Shown one piece after another: positions 36,601-46,580 of a stretch of DNA of 64,000 nucleotides. The translations under genes and the position numbers were made by a program. The stretch's first letter is position 1; every line of letters starts with the position of its first letter. The stretch lies in the NCBI GenBank assembly GCA_963989385.1, contig OZ022506.1, forward strand, positions 61,515,434 through 61,579,433, given 5' to 3'. The notes under the pieces were generated by a model that was not told where the DNA came from, did not search any database, and worked only from the letters and a program-made list of their open reading frames with translations. Source of the stretch: Ctena decussata. Lineage: Eukaryota > Mollusca > Bivalvia > Lucinida > Lucinidae.

Positions 36601-39600
36601 ATTTTAGGGGTGTAAACTCGCTTTCTGGCAGAAAACTGCATGTTTTTTTATGTAATTTGCTCGGTTATGGGAGGTGCACCCTCCGCTCTCCGTCGTACAG
36701 GCCCGGTGTGCTGATTGGTGAGAGGAACGGGGAGGCGGAGTGGGTGGGTGGGTGGGGGGGGGGGGGGTAGGGGGAATCGACTCTGTCGCCTGGCAGCTTT
36801 GACAAGTCTGCACCTTTTCCGAGGTCCAATATAAAACAAATATCGAAAAGTATGTGTATGTGTGTTTTTGGTGTGATGTCATCAGCGACAACACGCGGAA
36901 CAGACACGATTACAAAGATCTACAAATTTGTAATTTCCTCATTCTAGAAATCGTATGAAAACTCAACCTATTCTAGAGTCTGAATCTACAAACCAAACAT
37001 TGTTTGCAACTCTTGTTCGGCTCATACCGACCCCCACAGTCCAAAGAGTCTCGGTAGCGCAGCTGCCAAGTGGAGTCTCGCCGGTAAAATTTACTTGATC
37101 AGTCGACTTTCTCTTTAATAAATGTCGACTCAAAATAGGTTAGGCCCTATAGCGTTCATGGGGTGATAGCCAATGGACTGACATGGAATACAGAAGTATT
37201 AAAGGCCCAACAGACATTCAATGCTGAATCAATGTTGGGAGTCAGTGTTGAATCAATGTTGAATTATTCATTGAATTGAACTGAAGCCTCAATACTCCAT
37301 TAACAAATTCGCAAACGTTTTAGCCTATTTCTAGCGTTTTCGTGAGTGCATTTGGGCAGTTCGATACCATGTAATATAATATAGAGACAAACACTTCAGA
37401 TCTTGGTCGGACTGATCCCGAAGCAGGATCTACGCTGTTTGTCATTCCATCTGCATCTTTAGACGCATTACTGCAGTGAAAAACCAGACGGTTATGCTTA
37501 CATGTAATTCCAATCTTTAGACTTCGGACTACCCATCCAGGGGTCGCAAGATCGATCCCCCGCTTCTCCGGTCTTTCGTATACTTTAAACCGAGGTCCCG
37601 TCTCCATATGACCTCGTTGTTGGTGGGACGTTCAACCCGAGTTCACTCACTCCATTTTTTAGAGACTTTATGGTACGTCAGCCAGTTCAATATAAGGGAA
37701 GTTACTTCTCAAATCACTATTATAATTCTTTCTGCACGAGTTTCTTCCCATGTCTTGCCAAACACGGTCTCCTTTTTTCCCTTACTGAAGAGATTGAAAG
37801 TGGGGGTTGAAGAGATATACAGCATACTGTATAAGTGAAATTTTCACATATGTAGACTAAATCCTCCGAAGACCTTGGAAATAAGGTCAACGTGATCAAA
37901 ATCTATTATGCTCTTATGTTTGTCCTAATGATATATCCATGCAAGTTTGGTGAAATTGGTTCAAGAAATATTGTGGGTACAAGAAATTGTCATGCTGACG
38001 CAGACCACAGAAGGTCAAGTCTAAGGCCTCTTGTGACCTTGAAAATGGGGTCAAAGTCACCAAAACCTAATCAACTTTTTAGACATCTTTACAAACCAAG
38101 GGTACTAAGACCACTATGCAATCCAAGGGTACTAAGACCACTTTGTTCCTTACATACATAAGAAACAAAGTGGCCTTAGTACCCTTGACTTGCAAAGATG
38201 CTATTTGGCTTGTCCAAACGATATATCCATAGAAGTTTGGTAAAATTTGACCCACTTATTCAAAAATATGGCAGATACTTTCTGCCTTGTGCACAGAAAC
38301 TGACTTCCCTTGGGTAAACCTGTTATAGCAAAATGTTGAGAGTCAGTGTAGAATCAATGTTAAATTATACATTGAATTGAAATGAATTGAATTGAAGCCT
38401 CCATATTCCTTCAAGTAAAATTACCGAATTTGATGAAAAAAGTGATTAAAGTGCGATGAAAGTGCGATAGATCCCGAAGCAGGATCTACGCTGTTTGTCA
38501 TTACAACAGCATCTTTTAGAAGACAACTTGTCTCACTTTCAGAAAACAAGTCGCCCCATATTCTCAGACACTCACCTTACTAGAATATCTACGTTCTTGT
38601 CCCCGATGCAGAACACAACTCGCCCCTCCCCCCACCCCTGTGCCCCCCCCCAAAAAAAAAGGGAAGAGCTTCGCCGTGATCCTGGTTGTGAATGGGTGGA
38701 CCTTGGTAAATACATTAAATACCCAAAGCACTTCAACGATAACCTGGTACCCCCAGGGGCTGAGCAGCGAGGTTTTGAGGGTTCTGCAGCTGCAGAGTAA
38801 TTATCAAACTGTGGCTGGGAGGCATGCTAAAATCATGCATTAATGCTTATTAGTATTTGTTGTCCCCTTTAGGGACCGATCATAAGAATATTATAAGGGC
38901 ATGGGTTAGCTTGCAGTTGCAAACCAGTGCCTGGAGCATGTTACCCTGTTCATCTATGGTACAGATGCAAACATCCCTGTATGCTTTTATTCGCACTTTT
39001 GAAAGTTTGATAAATACCAAGAGCCTATCACACAAGTGTGATGTGCTACTTGTAAATACTTATTGATAGAGTCACATTATAAATGAATGCAAGTTAATAA
39101 ATGGCTAAAAGTTCTTTGCTAAGAAGTTAACAAAGGAGGTCTAGGGGGCAACGCCCCCCAGAAGCCAAAGCAATTTTCCAATTTTAATGGCAGTTAAATA
39201 GAGCAAAACTAGGAATGATGATAAAAGAAATAAAGGGTTGTTTTTTTTTTAGGAATTTTGCCTCCTTTTAGAGTGTTTATTTTGCCATAATGGCTTTGTG
39301 TCCCACAAGCTAGTGACTCTTTTGCAATTCAGTTTTATTTAGTAGAAACATTTACTTCGTAATGCGGCTGATCAATAATACATGTATGTGAATGTTGTAT
39401 AGGATTTTTTTTGGTAAAATGTATGAACATATGATATGTGTATGGGGGTGGGGGGTGGGGGAGGGGGGGTGCTGCTGGTGTAAAAAATAAATTGCAGATA
39501 TTAAAACATTACTGTAAATATGGGGAGTCTGCGACCCAGAAGCCAGTGACATTTTAAAAACTCAATTCAAATAGAATTATCTGCAGACTTTTCTTAAGAA

Positions 39601-42076
39601 ATTCTGGGTGGAGCCAGGTTTTTTTTTCATTGTTTTTCGATGTCTGATTTTTTTCAAATCCCCTTATGAGCTCATTTATTTTTTTTCTTGCATATCCAAA
39701 GCTCCTCTCCGCACCCCCCCCCCCCCCCGCCCCCAGAATATCAAATGGTCGGTCCCTTAGCGCCTAACGGGACAGGGTTTTGACAGATTTATGAGTAAGA
39801 GCAAGCTGTTTCTTGTATTTTTGTGGGATGCCTTCTGAAAGGGTACGTGTGTGTTGGGGGAGGGGGGAGGGGCGGGGGCGTCGTCCGGGACAGAATTCTT
39901 TAGAAGGGCGAGTGGTCTCAGAATGTGGGGCGCGTTGTCTTGGGGGAAGTTGTCTGGGGGAGTTGTCTCAGAATGTGGGGCGAGTTGTCACCTGAAGGAG
40001 GGGCGACTTGTCTTGGGGCGAGATTTTTGTGGGGCGAGTTGTCTTGGGGCGAGTTGTCCGTAATTCGACTAAAGCATGTAGGTTTCACTTGAAATATTTA
40101 TTATCATTCCGCTTGCTCTTTCTTGTTCCACTATTCAAAAAACAGCCGGTCAATCACTCAATGTTTTTCGTTTGTCAAACTTTGTGGTTTACTCGAGTAC
40201 CAGTGTGTTTGTTTTGCTTTCTCTCGTTCGTTCTCGGCGTGTAGCCTAAATTCAGAAGCCCAAAAAATCACAGGCAGGCAGACTTACGCAATATCTTATA
40301 AATGCACAGTATGCTAAATGATTACAAACTTTACTGTACCATAAATGAAGAAACATTTGGTCTCCTCAACTGGCTCAAGTCGATCCAGCAGAAAAATGTC
40401 CGTGTGTTGACAAACGCACGTGCTGTGAAAATGACCAACTTCATTATCGATTTTCAACGTAAATAGACTTTCTCCCGTAGATATACCTCGCTGAAAGACG
40501 GTCGAATGTGTGAACTACGGTTCAGTTATAATGGCATCTAATTTGGTTTTTGGGACAATTTTCTTTGCAAAATAACTTTGGGGTACTGTCTTAGGGTTTT
40601 AATTTTCTGAAAAACGGTTGTCAAATTGTGATCGTTGTTTTGGGTGTGCAAACTGCATTGAGGTACCAATATGCATCTGATTTCAATAATAAAACGTAAA
40701 ATTTCATTGTGATCTGGTCCGTCAGAAAACCACGACTGCATATCTTTTCAAATGAGCATTATTTTGGGGCTGTTTCTGACAAAAATTTCCCGCCATTTTT
40801 CTCCGGCGAAAAAAGGGATTACTTTTTTGTGCGTAGACGACCATTCAGAAAATGAATTACTCAAATGTGATGAGTCTGCGTTCCCACTGGAATCTTCACT
40901 TTTAGTGTCAGCAGTGTATGAAAACCAAGGAATATGTACATTGATCAGACACAAAGTATATGATCGGCCTGTACAGGTGTGGGCCCGGCGGTCATTTAAG
41001 CTCCACCGCTCTATCCGAAAGGTACATTAGACTGTTGTACTTCTCTCTCTCTCTCGCTCTCTCGCTCTCTCTCTCTCTGGTACTGTGGTAGATCAGTTGG
41101 TTAAGAGCTAATTAGCTTTTGTTCAAATCCTACTGAAGGCGGTTTTCATTTTCACCTTGAACAAGATTCAGTTGCGCTGGATAGAAGTATCACACTGTTT
41201 AAAGGGCCAAAAACGCATTCCATCCATCTATACATCCATCCATCCATCCATCCATCCATCCACTTAATCTGAGCCTGCTCTGCTTAAAAATGACTTGATA
41301 TTTCCATTGGAGGGTTCTTGTAACATATAAAAGTAAATATACCACTCTCTCCCAGCTTACACGCTCATCCGGATTTGATTGGAATTCACGACCGATGCCC
41401 GCTTCTTGCATTGATATAACTGTCATCTTATCAACAAATCCAATTTTATTTGCGCTGATGCTTGTCAAACATCAAAAAGGGCTTCATGGAATTTTAGCAA
41501 ACATTTGGGGGTCAGTATTGCGAAATCGGAACTGTACGTGACGTCAGAACTACCAGTGAAGTGGTGTGTTACTTCGTTGCCGTATAAAGAAACATCTTAA
41601 TGGCGTTACGTGTACGTCGTAGGACAGCGCATGCTTTCCTGTGTCTCAAAGGAAACTATATCATATTAGATGTATCATATCAAGCATATTTTCATAGACA
41701 TGCTTGGTCTTGTCGTGTCGTGGCATTATGAGGTTTGCAGGTCAATAAAACTGCATTCATATTCACCTCAACTAAGGTCCCTATTTTTATACATGTAGAT
41801 TCTACTAACCGGCTATTTTGCAAGTTACCTTGTGCATGGCTTCGAATTAGCCAGTACGGTTACAAGAGTCTGTGTATTGTTGGTCATGAAATAATGATTA
41901 TTAAATATGTGTTGCAGAGAACCCAGCTTGTGGCTGAAGGTGATATGGTCGAAGCCCAGAGATCAGCTGACTGTGCCAGAAATCTGATGATAGCAAGCGT
42001 CGTGTGTGGAATTCTCTGGATCATTCTGGTCATAGTGCTGAGAGTAGTGCTTTATACATCATACTACCATTATTAA
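27663..42076 (+). CDS. Proline-rich CD225/dispanin transmembrane protein, gene 2 (four exons)
   Basis: Exons 27663-27681, 31446-31705, 35243-35377 and 41918-42076 join with the same phases as gene 1 to encode 190 residues. Residues 1-93 are the Pro/Gln/Tyr-rich tail (MDYSNKE, QPPQPPPAYSQ) with five AYAP(G/A)PG(Q/K) octapeptides. Exon 3 holds the first hydrophobic segment with CLFCFCPTG. Exon 4 holds the CD225 connector AEGDMVEAQRSADCARN, the second span and the end SYYHY. Coding differences from gene 1 are mostly conservative, so both copies look functional. The larger tail comes from 24-bp repeat expansion. The introns (3.8, 3.5 and 6.5 kb) hold different mobile elements from those of gene 1. 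CD225 proteins act at plasma or endosomal membranes in trafficking, synapse formation or restriction of membrane fusion; which applies here is unknown. Confidence 0.87.
28018..28100. repeat. 83-bp foldback
   Basis: Arms GCCCAGTTACAAGTCC..CTGCTGTAT and ATACAGCAG..GAATGTAACTGGGC face each other. In intron 1 of dispanin gene 2. Confidence 0.7.
28358..28462. repeat. Near-perfect palindrome built on ACGTTGATTCAACGT
   Basis: The centre ACGTTGATTCAACGTCATGACG mirrors itself. The outer arms GACGTTGAATAAACATTGAA and TTCAATGTTTATTCAGCGTT pair, with GGGCACACG / CGTGCCTGC ends. Related sequence is at 29290-29350. Confidence 0.8.
28755..28831. repeat. Short foldback of the TTGTGAC..TCTCA family
   Basis: AATATATGTTGTGACATCTCA and AGAATCGCCT face AGGCGATTCT and GAGATTTCACGGCATATATT. 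Similar foldbacks at 31798-31861 and 46491-46558. Confidence 0.7.
29387..29617 (+). repeat. tRNA-derived SINE
   Basis: A B-box GGTTCGATACC in a T-arm-like CCTGGG..CCCGG stem is followed by an unrelated body and a tail of ATCAATCTATCAATCG. The head toward 29085 (GCCCCGGTAGCTCAGTATG, A-box-like) may belong to another copy or be separated by an insertion. In intron 1 of dispanin gene 2. Confidence 0.6.
30415..30577. repeat. About 160-bp foldback palindrome
   Basis: GGGGTTGAGGCC and TTTCAGATTATTTA..GTCTTATGC in the left arm pair with GCATAAGACTAAATAATCTGA and GGCCTCAACCTC in the right, around CTCGGCAAGCCTC. In intron 1 of dispanin gene 2. Confidence 0.75.
30967..31203. mobile_element. Foldback element, copy D
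   Basis: 237-bp family, ends AAGCCGTGACACGAG / TCGTGTCGCGACTC. It lies about 240 bp upstream of exon 2 of dispanin gene 2, where gene 1 has none. Confidence 0.85.
31446..31705 (+). CDS. Dispanin gene 2, exon 2 (proline-rich, repeat-expanded)
   Basis: Acceptor TTTATTTCTCAG, donor GTG|GTGAGT. The 24-bp repeats occupy 31583-31702 (five units); gene 1 has one. Units 2-4 are almost identical at the DNA level, so the expansion is recent. Confidence 0.92.
31583..31702 (+). repeat. Five 24-bp coding repeats
   Basis: Each unit encodes AYAPGPGQ or a one-residue variant (K at the end of unit 1, A for G in unit 5). Inside exon 2 of dispanin gene 2. Confidence 0.95.
31798..31861. repeat. 64-bp foldback, ACGTTGT..CCGTCTC family
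   Basis: ATACGTTGTTACCCCTCA..CCGTCTC mirrors GAGACGG..TGAGGAGTCACAACGTAT around ACC. It lies 93 bp after the exon 2 donor. Confidence 0.8.
32340..32787. other. Intron 2, dispanin gene 2: T-rich and unremarkable
   Basis: A T19-like run at 32370-32388, then sequence with a repeated 'GAGC.GATA.TATATCG' word (32525-32570). No exon. Confidence 0.5.
32788..33066. mobile_element. About 285-bp dispersed repeat, copy 2
   Basis: Close copy of 17854-18142, with a perfect TTTCATATGAA / TTTCATATGAAA foldback near its start. In intron 2 of dispanin gene 2. Confidence 0.8.
34085..34319. mobile_element. Foldback element, copy E
   Basis: 237-bp family, one of the best-preserved copies: GAGCAGCGACACGAG at the left, GTCGTGTCGCGGCTC at the right. 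In intron 2 of dispanin gene 2. Confidence 0.88.
34320..35242. other. Intron 2, dispanin gene 2: remaining sequence
   Basis: A poly(T) of about 22 at 34556-34577. 34690-34890 is a foldback with GTCGAGTCGGGTAACTTCGG and its mirror CCGATTTTACCTGACTTGAC around ATGAGACGGCTC; a relative lies at 31945-32165. No exon. Confidence 0.55.
35243..35377 (+). CDS. Dispanin gene 2, exon 3 (first hydrophobic segment)
   Basis: Acceptor CTCTCTTTTTAG, donor AGG|GTAAGT. 45 codons, phase 0. It encodes VVTQPMVITGPIGAPPPP and the CLFCFCPTG membrane segment. Confidence 0.93.
35378..36480. other. Intron 3 start, dispanin gene 2
   Basis: No credible exon. 35865-35900 (GGGACAATTTTCTTTGCAAA) repeats at 40551-40575, so a dispersed repeat is present in two copies. 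Confidence 0.5.
36484..36775 (+). other. G-rich tracts with G-quadruplex potential
   Basis: Several runs of three or more G's at 36497-36555 and again at 36729-36773 (GGGTGGGTGGGTGG followed by about 14 G's). Inside intron 3 of dispanin gene 2, on the transcribed (+) sequence. Confidence 0.6.
38515..40065. mobile_element. Nested inverted-repeat element with (TTGTCTTGGGGCGAG)n
   Basis: 38515-38650 and 39840-40065 are diverged inverted copies (AACAAGTCGCCCCATATTCT against AGAATGTGGGGCG). Inside, 38872-38905 (GTCCCCTTTAGGGACCGATC) pairs inverted with 39736-39774 (GGTCGGTCCCTTAGCG). The right arm holds a short tandem repeat of TTGTCTTGGGGCGAG. Internal open frames are low-complexity shadows. Confidence 0.55.
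39438..39472 (+). other. G-rich tract
   Basis: Runs GGGGGTGGGGGGTGGGGG and beyond form a G-quadruplex candidate. A C-rich mirror run lies at 39712-39733. Confidence 0.6.
41041..41078. repeat. (CT)n microsatellite
   Basis: Interrupted CT/CGCT repeat in intron 3 of dispanin gene 2. Confidence 0.9.
41079..41145 (+). repeat. tRNA-derived SINE or tRNA pseudogene
   Basis: An A-box TAGATCAGTTGGTTAAGAGC (41090-41109) and a B-box-like GTTCAAATCC (41121-41130) sit at tRNA-like but short spacing. The anticodon arm does not form, so it is not called as a tRNA gene. Confidence 0.5.
41219..41264. repeat. (CATC)n microsatellite
   Basis: About ten CATC units, the first few imperfect. In intron 3 of dispanin gene 2. 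Confidence 0.9.
41918..42076 (+). CDS. Dispanin gene 2, exon 4 (second span and stop)
   Basis: Acceptor TATGTGTTGCAG. It begins RTQLVAEGDMVEAQ and stops at TAA 42074-42076. One residue shorter than gene 1 (SYYHY versus SYNYHY). Confidence 0.93.
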   Translation, partial: RTQLVAEGDMVEAQRSADCARNLMIASVVCGILWIILVIVLRVVLYTSYYHY

Positions 42077-42122
42077 CCGTAACAATCTATTAAGATGAAT
42101 GGGTACACCAAGGCGTAGCTGC

Positions 42123-42215
42123 CCATATGCAAATACGCAAGTGCGTATTGAAATTTTGTCAAATTGACAAAATTTCAACACGCTCCTGCGTATTACTGTA
42201 TGCAAATATTTGAAA
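42123..42215. repeat. Palindrome centred on GTCAAATTGAC, copy 2
   Basis: The arms CATATGCAAATACGC..GTATTGAAATTTTGTC and GACAAAATTTCAACACG..GCGTATT..GTATGCAAATAT face each other. Just after the stop codon of dispanin gene 2, so probably in its 3' UTR. Confidence 0.8.
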
Positions 42216-43750
42216 AAAAATTGACAAGATTTAATAACAACTGGCAACAGACACGACATTATGAGCTATCTTAGGGATTAAACCCTTACACTTTTCCTGA
42301 CTCTTGACGACTCAAATTGCGCTAAATTAGTATTAAAGGAAGAAATAATAAATAATTTCCTTTCAAGACATGGACCGCTATAAGTCCTATAGCTAGTTCC
42401 GGTCTACACCCATAATGACATTCAAAGGTCAGCTGATAGTGTATATAATTATGTAATTGGCCGATGCAACAACAACTTTGCATTTTACTTTAAAGTTGAT
42501 GAAGAAATGCATACCTGTTTAACATAGGCGCAGTGAATTTTTCAACAAACCAGAGAAAAAGCTACTTCATCAAAGGATATACCCCAATTTGACATAGGTC
42601 AATGACACAACAGGGTCATGAAACAGCTGCTCTTAAGAATTGGCCTTTAAGAGAAGGTGTAGGGTGGGGGAAATTAAAATAGCAGAGTTGCTTCCCTCGA
42701 AAGTGTACCCATTTATCTTAAAACAGAGGCAAGTTGTGTTAAAAGGCCTTATTGCATAACCTGTATATTTTGATGAACCAGAGCCTGTCAGAAGTGCCAG
42801 CCATGTAACGGTTTATGCTAGACCATTTAGAAACATCTTTATACTATCCTATCCAGTCCAATCATAATACTGAAATGGGCCATACACTAGTGTTAATTAA
42901 ACGAACATGACTCTCCTCTTTGAATTGGAGATATACGGACATAGACAGACTCGATGCCAGGAGGTGCATCTTAAGGACTCGTTCTGCGGAGCCTCCTGGG
43001 AGCATCGTTTGGTTTAAACATATTTATTTCTCTTTTTTCATAACATATATATATTAGAACATACAAAATGTACTAGGATTGGAACGAAAGTAACTCGCTT
43101 ATTTAGTTCTTCTCCTATGGAGAAGCACCGTTTTGAGAGCTGGGGAAAAAATGAACTGGCTGGCAAAATTTGTAGCATTATCTTTATTGCTGGGAGTTTT
43201 ATTTAAATTTCCAGGGCAGTCATAAGCGAACTTTGAAAATCTCAAAATAACCTGTTCATCGAAATAGTGTGATTAGAGTTGTTCATGATGGTCCCAACAG
43301 TTTATGGCTGCTGAGCAACCTGTGGAAAGAACAGGAAATGCTCTGATTAGCGGTTGCGCAGGCTGGTCCGAACCTTTACCACTCGTGTATGATCTAATGT
43401 CCATTTTCAAATGAAATGGCTCGTTTGTTCAGTACGTGTGTATGCACATCAAATTGACATTAAGATGGTCCGAAATTTATAAGGCCGATATAGAGAGAAG
43501 TACTGAGAACCATGGACTACATATGCTGTTATCTCAAAGACATGGTACCGCTGAATTATTTTTGAGAGATACGTTGAATAAGGGCAATTTGAAATATATA
43601 CATGCATGAAAATTAATTTGACCAAATTTTTATATTTTGTTTACTTTTGTTCAGTCTCTATTTAATTTGTTTTAATTTGTTTTATATATATTTTGTAAAT
43701 GTCGATTGAAGACGCTCACTAGTAGGTTGGTGGCACTTACATTTAATTCT
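42216..43750. other. 3' flank of dispanin gene 2
   Basis: No gene. 42712-42840 matches the 3' flank of gene 1. AATAAA-like words near 42347 could be a polyadenylation signal but were not tested. Confidence 0.5.
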
Positions 43751-43798
43751 AATGCACTTACGTATGTAACGCGACGTCTGATTGGATAACGTCAAAAA

Positions 43799-43834
43799 TT
43801 TGCGACAGTATATTCTGCGATATACTGTCGCAAA
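43799..43834. repeat. 15-bp perfect inverted repeat
   Basis: TTTGCGACAGTATAT (43799-43813) and ATATACTGTCGCAAA (43820-43834) around TCTGCG. The outer arms GCGACGTCTGATTGGATAACG and CGTCGCTTCTAATTGGCTGACG continue the similarity more loosely. Confidence 0.85.
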
Positions 43835-43979
43835 CCTGACGTCATTAAGTAACGTCGCTTCTAATTGGCTGACGTTTGGTTTTACGTTGCTGACAGCGCT
43901 TGAAATGGGTGCAAACTAGTATATTACAAAAGGTGGAAATGTAGAAAAGTGCATTAGAATGGGGGTATCTGTATTGAAT

Positions 43980-44106
43980 ATTGTCATTTGGGGAGGTAAA
44001 TCGTCGGTTTTATGGTCGCAAATTGCGTTTTACGGCTTCGCTGGCGCGTCGCCGTAAAACGAAATTTCCGACCATAAACCGACGATTTACCTCCCCAAAT
44101 GACAAT
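43980..44106. repeat. 127-bp near-perfect palindrome
   Basis: The arms of about 56 bp begin ATTGTCATTTGGGGAGG and end CCTCCCCAAATGACAAT. They differ at about three positions, one of them a T indel. The centre is CTTCGCTGGCGCG. It would extrude as a cruciform or form an RNA hairpin if transcribed. Confidence 0.9.
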
Positions 44107-44109
44107 TTT

Positions 44110-45469
44110 GAGTACAGTTATCCCCTAACTAGATGTTACTCTCAGACATCAGTTTTTGGAATGATGGGAGTCAGTGTATTTTATAAGAACTGTTTGGCGT
44201 TGCGCGAAAAAGGATCTGAATAAATTATAACTGGTACATGCACTGAAATCAATCTGCATATCAGCTGAGACTAAACAGAGCTGTCCTCTTTTGCCTTTTA
44301 GATTTCCTCATGATTTACAGATTATGCTAAAAGAGAAGACTGGTCGGATGCGCATGCTGGTTCAAGTCTTCCCTCTTCGCATATTCTTATGATACCGTTT
44401 CACGTGGCACCAATAAGTTTTGTTTTATTGTTTTTATGAAAGTTTGACTGAAACAAACAGCAACATTTCTGTCAATGTGAATTCTGTGGAGCCTATGATA
44501 TACTGCACGTGCAAATAGTTGCATTTCTGATTTTAGGTATATTGAATATACTTACGCTAAAAGAAGATGCAAGTAGATCATTTTTAGCCTCCACAAAAAC
44601 ATATTAACCCATTCCATTCGGGATACTCCTTTAGGGGTATTTAGGCAAACAGTTTGGATCCAGATCAGGCCCACCAAAAGTGGGGCCTGATCTGAGATCC
44701 AGACTGTTTGCTGCCTAGACATCATTTCTACAAGAGCAAGTTAGAACAATATTGTCAAAATATTCTTCAGTTTTGATACAGACGACACTTTCAGCAGACG
44801 AAAAAAAAACCCAGAATGCAATGGGTTAAGAATTACGGCTATTTGCAAAGCAAATTGTCGAAATTTAATCTCTAAATTTTGGTATATTACATTTTCTATA
44901 AATGGTACTATTTGTAAAGAGGTATATTTTGATAATCAGATTAGATTATTTAACATACGTAATTTGTGTTTGGAATGTACTTATTTGCAAATAGTTTAAT
45001 TTTAAGACTATTAAATCTACAAGTGACCAAGACAGTACCGACTACTGTTGTGTATCGGTCACAGACGGCATTTGTGATATCATCATTTGAAACATACTAG
45101 ATGAGACAGAAATGTTGTTATATTAATTGTAGCTTCTGCATGCGCTACTAAAAGTAGTAGTCTGTATTTATCTACTTGTAATCTCAATTTTCATTGACAA
45201 TGTCAATGCACAGAAATACTGGCAGATCGACGTTAAAAAGTGGCGACAGTGAGTTTTAGGTTCATCTATTGCAGCTGTGTTTTAAGTATATTTATTTAAT
45301 AATCAGTTGTATGTACTGTTAGATAAGCATCTAAGCTCTAGCTTTAGATTGTCCATATACTTACTTTAAGAGTGTGTTTATATTGTTGTCTTTCACTTGT
45401 GTTCTGCGATTTATAGTTTACAATTATTATCTAACCAATCGTCGTTAGGATTGTGCAAAAAACAAGTGT
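44110..45469. other. Intergenic, no gene seen
   Basis: It contains a small palindrome at 44643-44710 (GGCAAACAGT.TGGATC..GATCAGGCC / GGCCTGATC..GATCCAGACTGTTTGC). The rest is AT-rich. Confidence 0.55.
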
Positions 45470-45850
45470 CGGGGTCAACCACGTCAAGACATACCTTACA
45501 TTTGTGCTTTTACAATACATGTCAAGAAACAACCTATTTGAAACTATGAATGTCAGAACATATTATGGTGTTTTTAAAAATCCGTATCTCATGACACATG
45601 CTTTAATAAGCTTTGTTTTAAGCTTCTATGTCAAGACATAATATGGTGTTTTAGCAGTTCATGTCAAGACAAAACATTGTGTTTTAACAATTTATGTCAA
45701 GACATACCGTTTTGTTTTATCCACCCATATCAAGATATCATTGCGTTTAACTACCCATGTCAAGACATAATATGGTGCTTGAACAATCCATATCAGGGCA
45801 TAATCTTGTGTTTTATCCATCCATGTCAAGATAAACCATAATGATTGTTT
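45470..45850. repeat. About 33-bp minisatellite (CATGTCAAGACATA), copy 2
   Basis: Units start near 45627, 45661, 45695, 45728, 45757, 45790 and 45823 with ATGTCAAGACATAATATGG and TGTTTTA; more diverged units lie to the left. Partner of 16985-17425. Confidence 0.75.
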
Positions 45851-45876
45851 TAAACCACCATTTCTAAACATAATAT

Positions 45877-46086
45877 AAGCCGTGATACGACAAAACAAAA
45901 AAAAATGCATGTGCACCCAGTGTAGGCTCAGATTAGCCTGGACATCCGCCTTATCTGATCAGAGTCTGTGCTGTCAGCATTGAGGTAGCTGAGACCCTTA
46001 ACTCCCCTTCTGTGCGAATGCCCAGTCTGATCTGAGTCTTCGCTTGGTGCACATGCCACTTTGTTTGTTTTGTTGTATTGGAGCTC
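45877..46086. mobile_element. Foldback element, copy F
   Basis: Diverged, slightly shortened copy of the 237-bp family (AAGCCGTGATACGAC at left, TTGTATTGGAGCTC at right). Same place relative to the minisatellite as copy B. Confidence 0.75.
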
Positions 46087-46490
46087 ATTTGTTGTCATGT
46101 CATGAAATAACCGTGGTTAGTATTAGAATATAAAGTAAATACAGATTTTATAAATTTATCAAACGACTTTTTAAAATTTTAGAATTTAGTTCTTCATTGT
46201 AAAGTAAAGTTTCAGCTTCAAACTTGATAAATGCCCAATATGAAGCCGAAATGTCATATTAAATTGATGAAATAAATTGTGGATGATTTTTATGTTATTA
46301 AGACTTTGCGAAATAATAAATTTATTATAAATGTATTTAATTTTCACAGTTGGCACACAATGTTGAAAACCAACGCCGCCAAGTTGATACTACGTTGCTG
46401 CAGCGTTGTATGCTCTTTGAGCTGACTGTTCAGTGTTCCAGATAAGAAGGGGTAAGAAAGATAATTTAGAGATAAGTTTTCTTTATAAAA

Positions 46491-46558
46491 CATACGTTGT
46501 GATTCTCATTAGAACCGTCTCTCCGAGATGGTTCTTATTGGGGTCACCACATATGTTT
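46491..46558. repeat. 68-bp foldback, ACGTTGT..CCGTCTC family
   Basis: ACGTTGTGATTCTCATTAGAA.CGTCTC mirrors GAGATGGTTCTTATTGGGGTCACCACATATGT. Relative of 31798-31861 and 28755-28831. Confidence 0.75.
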
Positions 46559-46580
46559 TTGTTGAGAACTAAAACAACCC

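Noticed and set aside
37520..37600. tRNA-like GGGGTCGCAAGATCGATCCCCC
   Set aside because: Only the T-arm-like stem is present, with no A-box at a usable distance.
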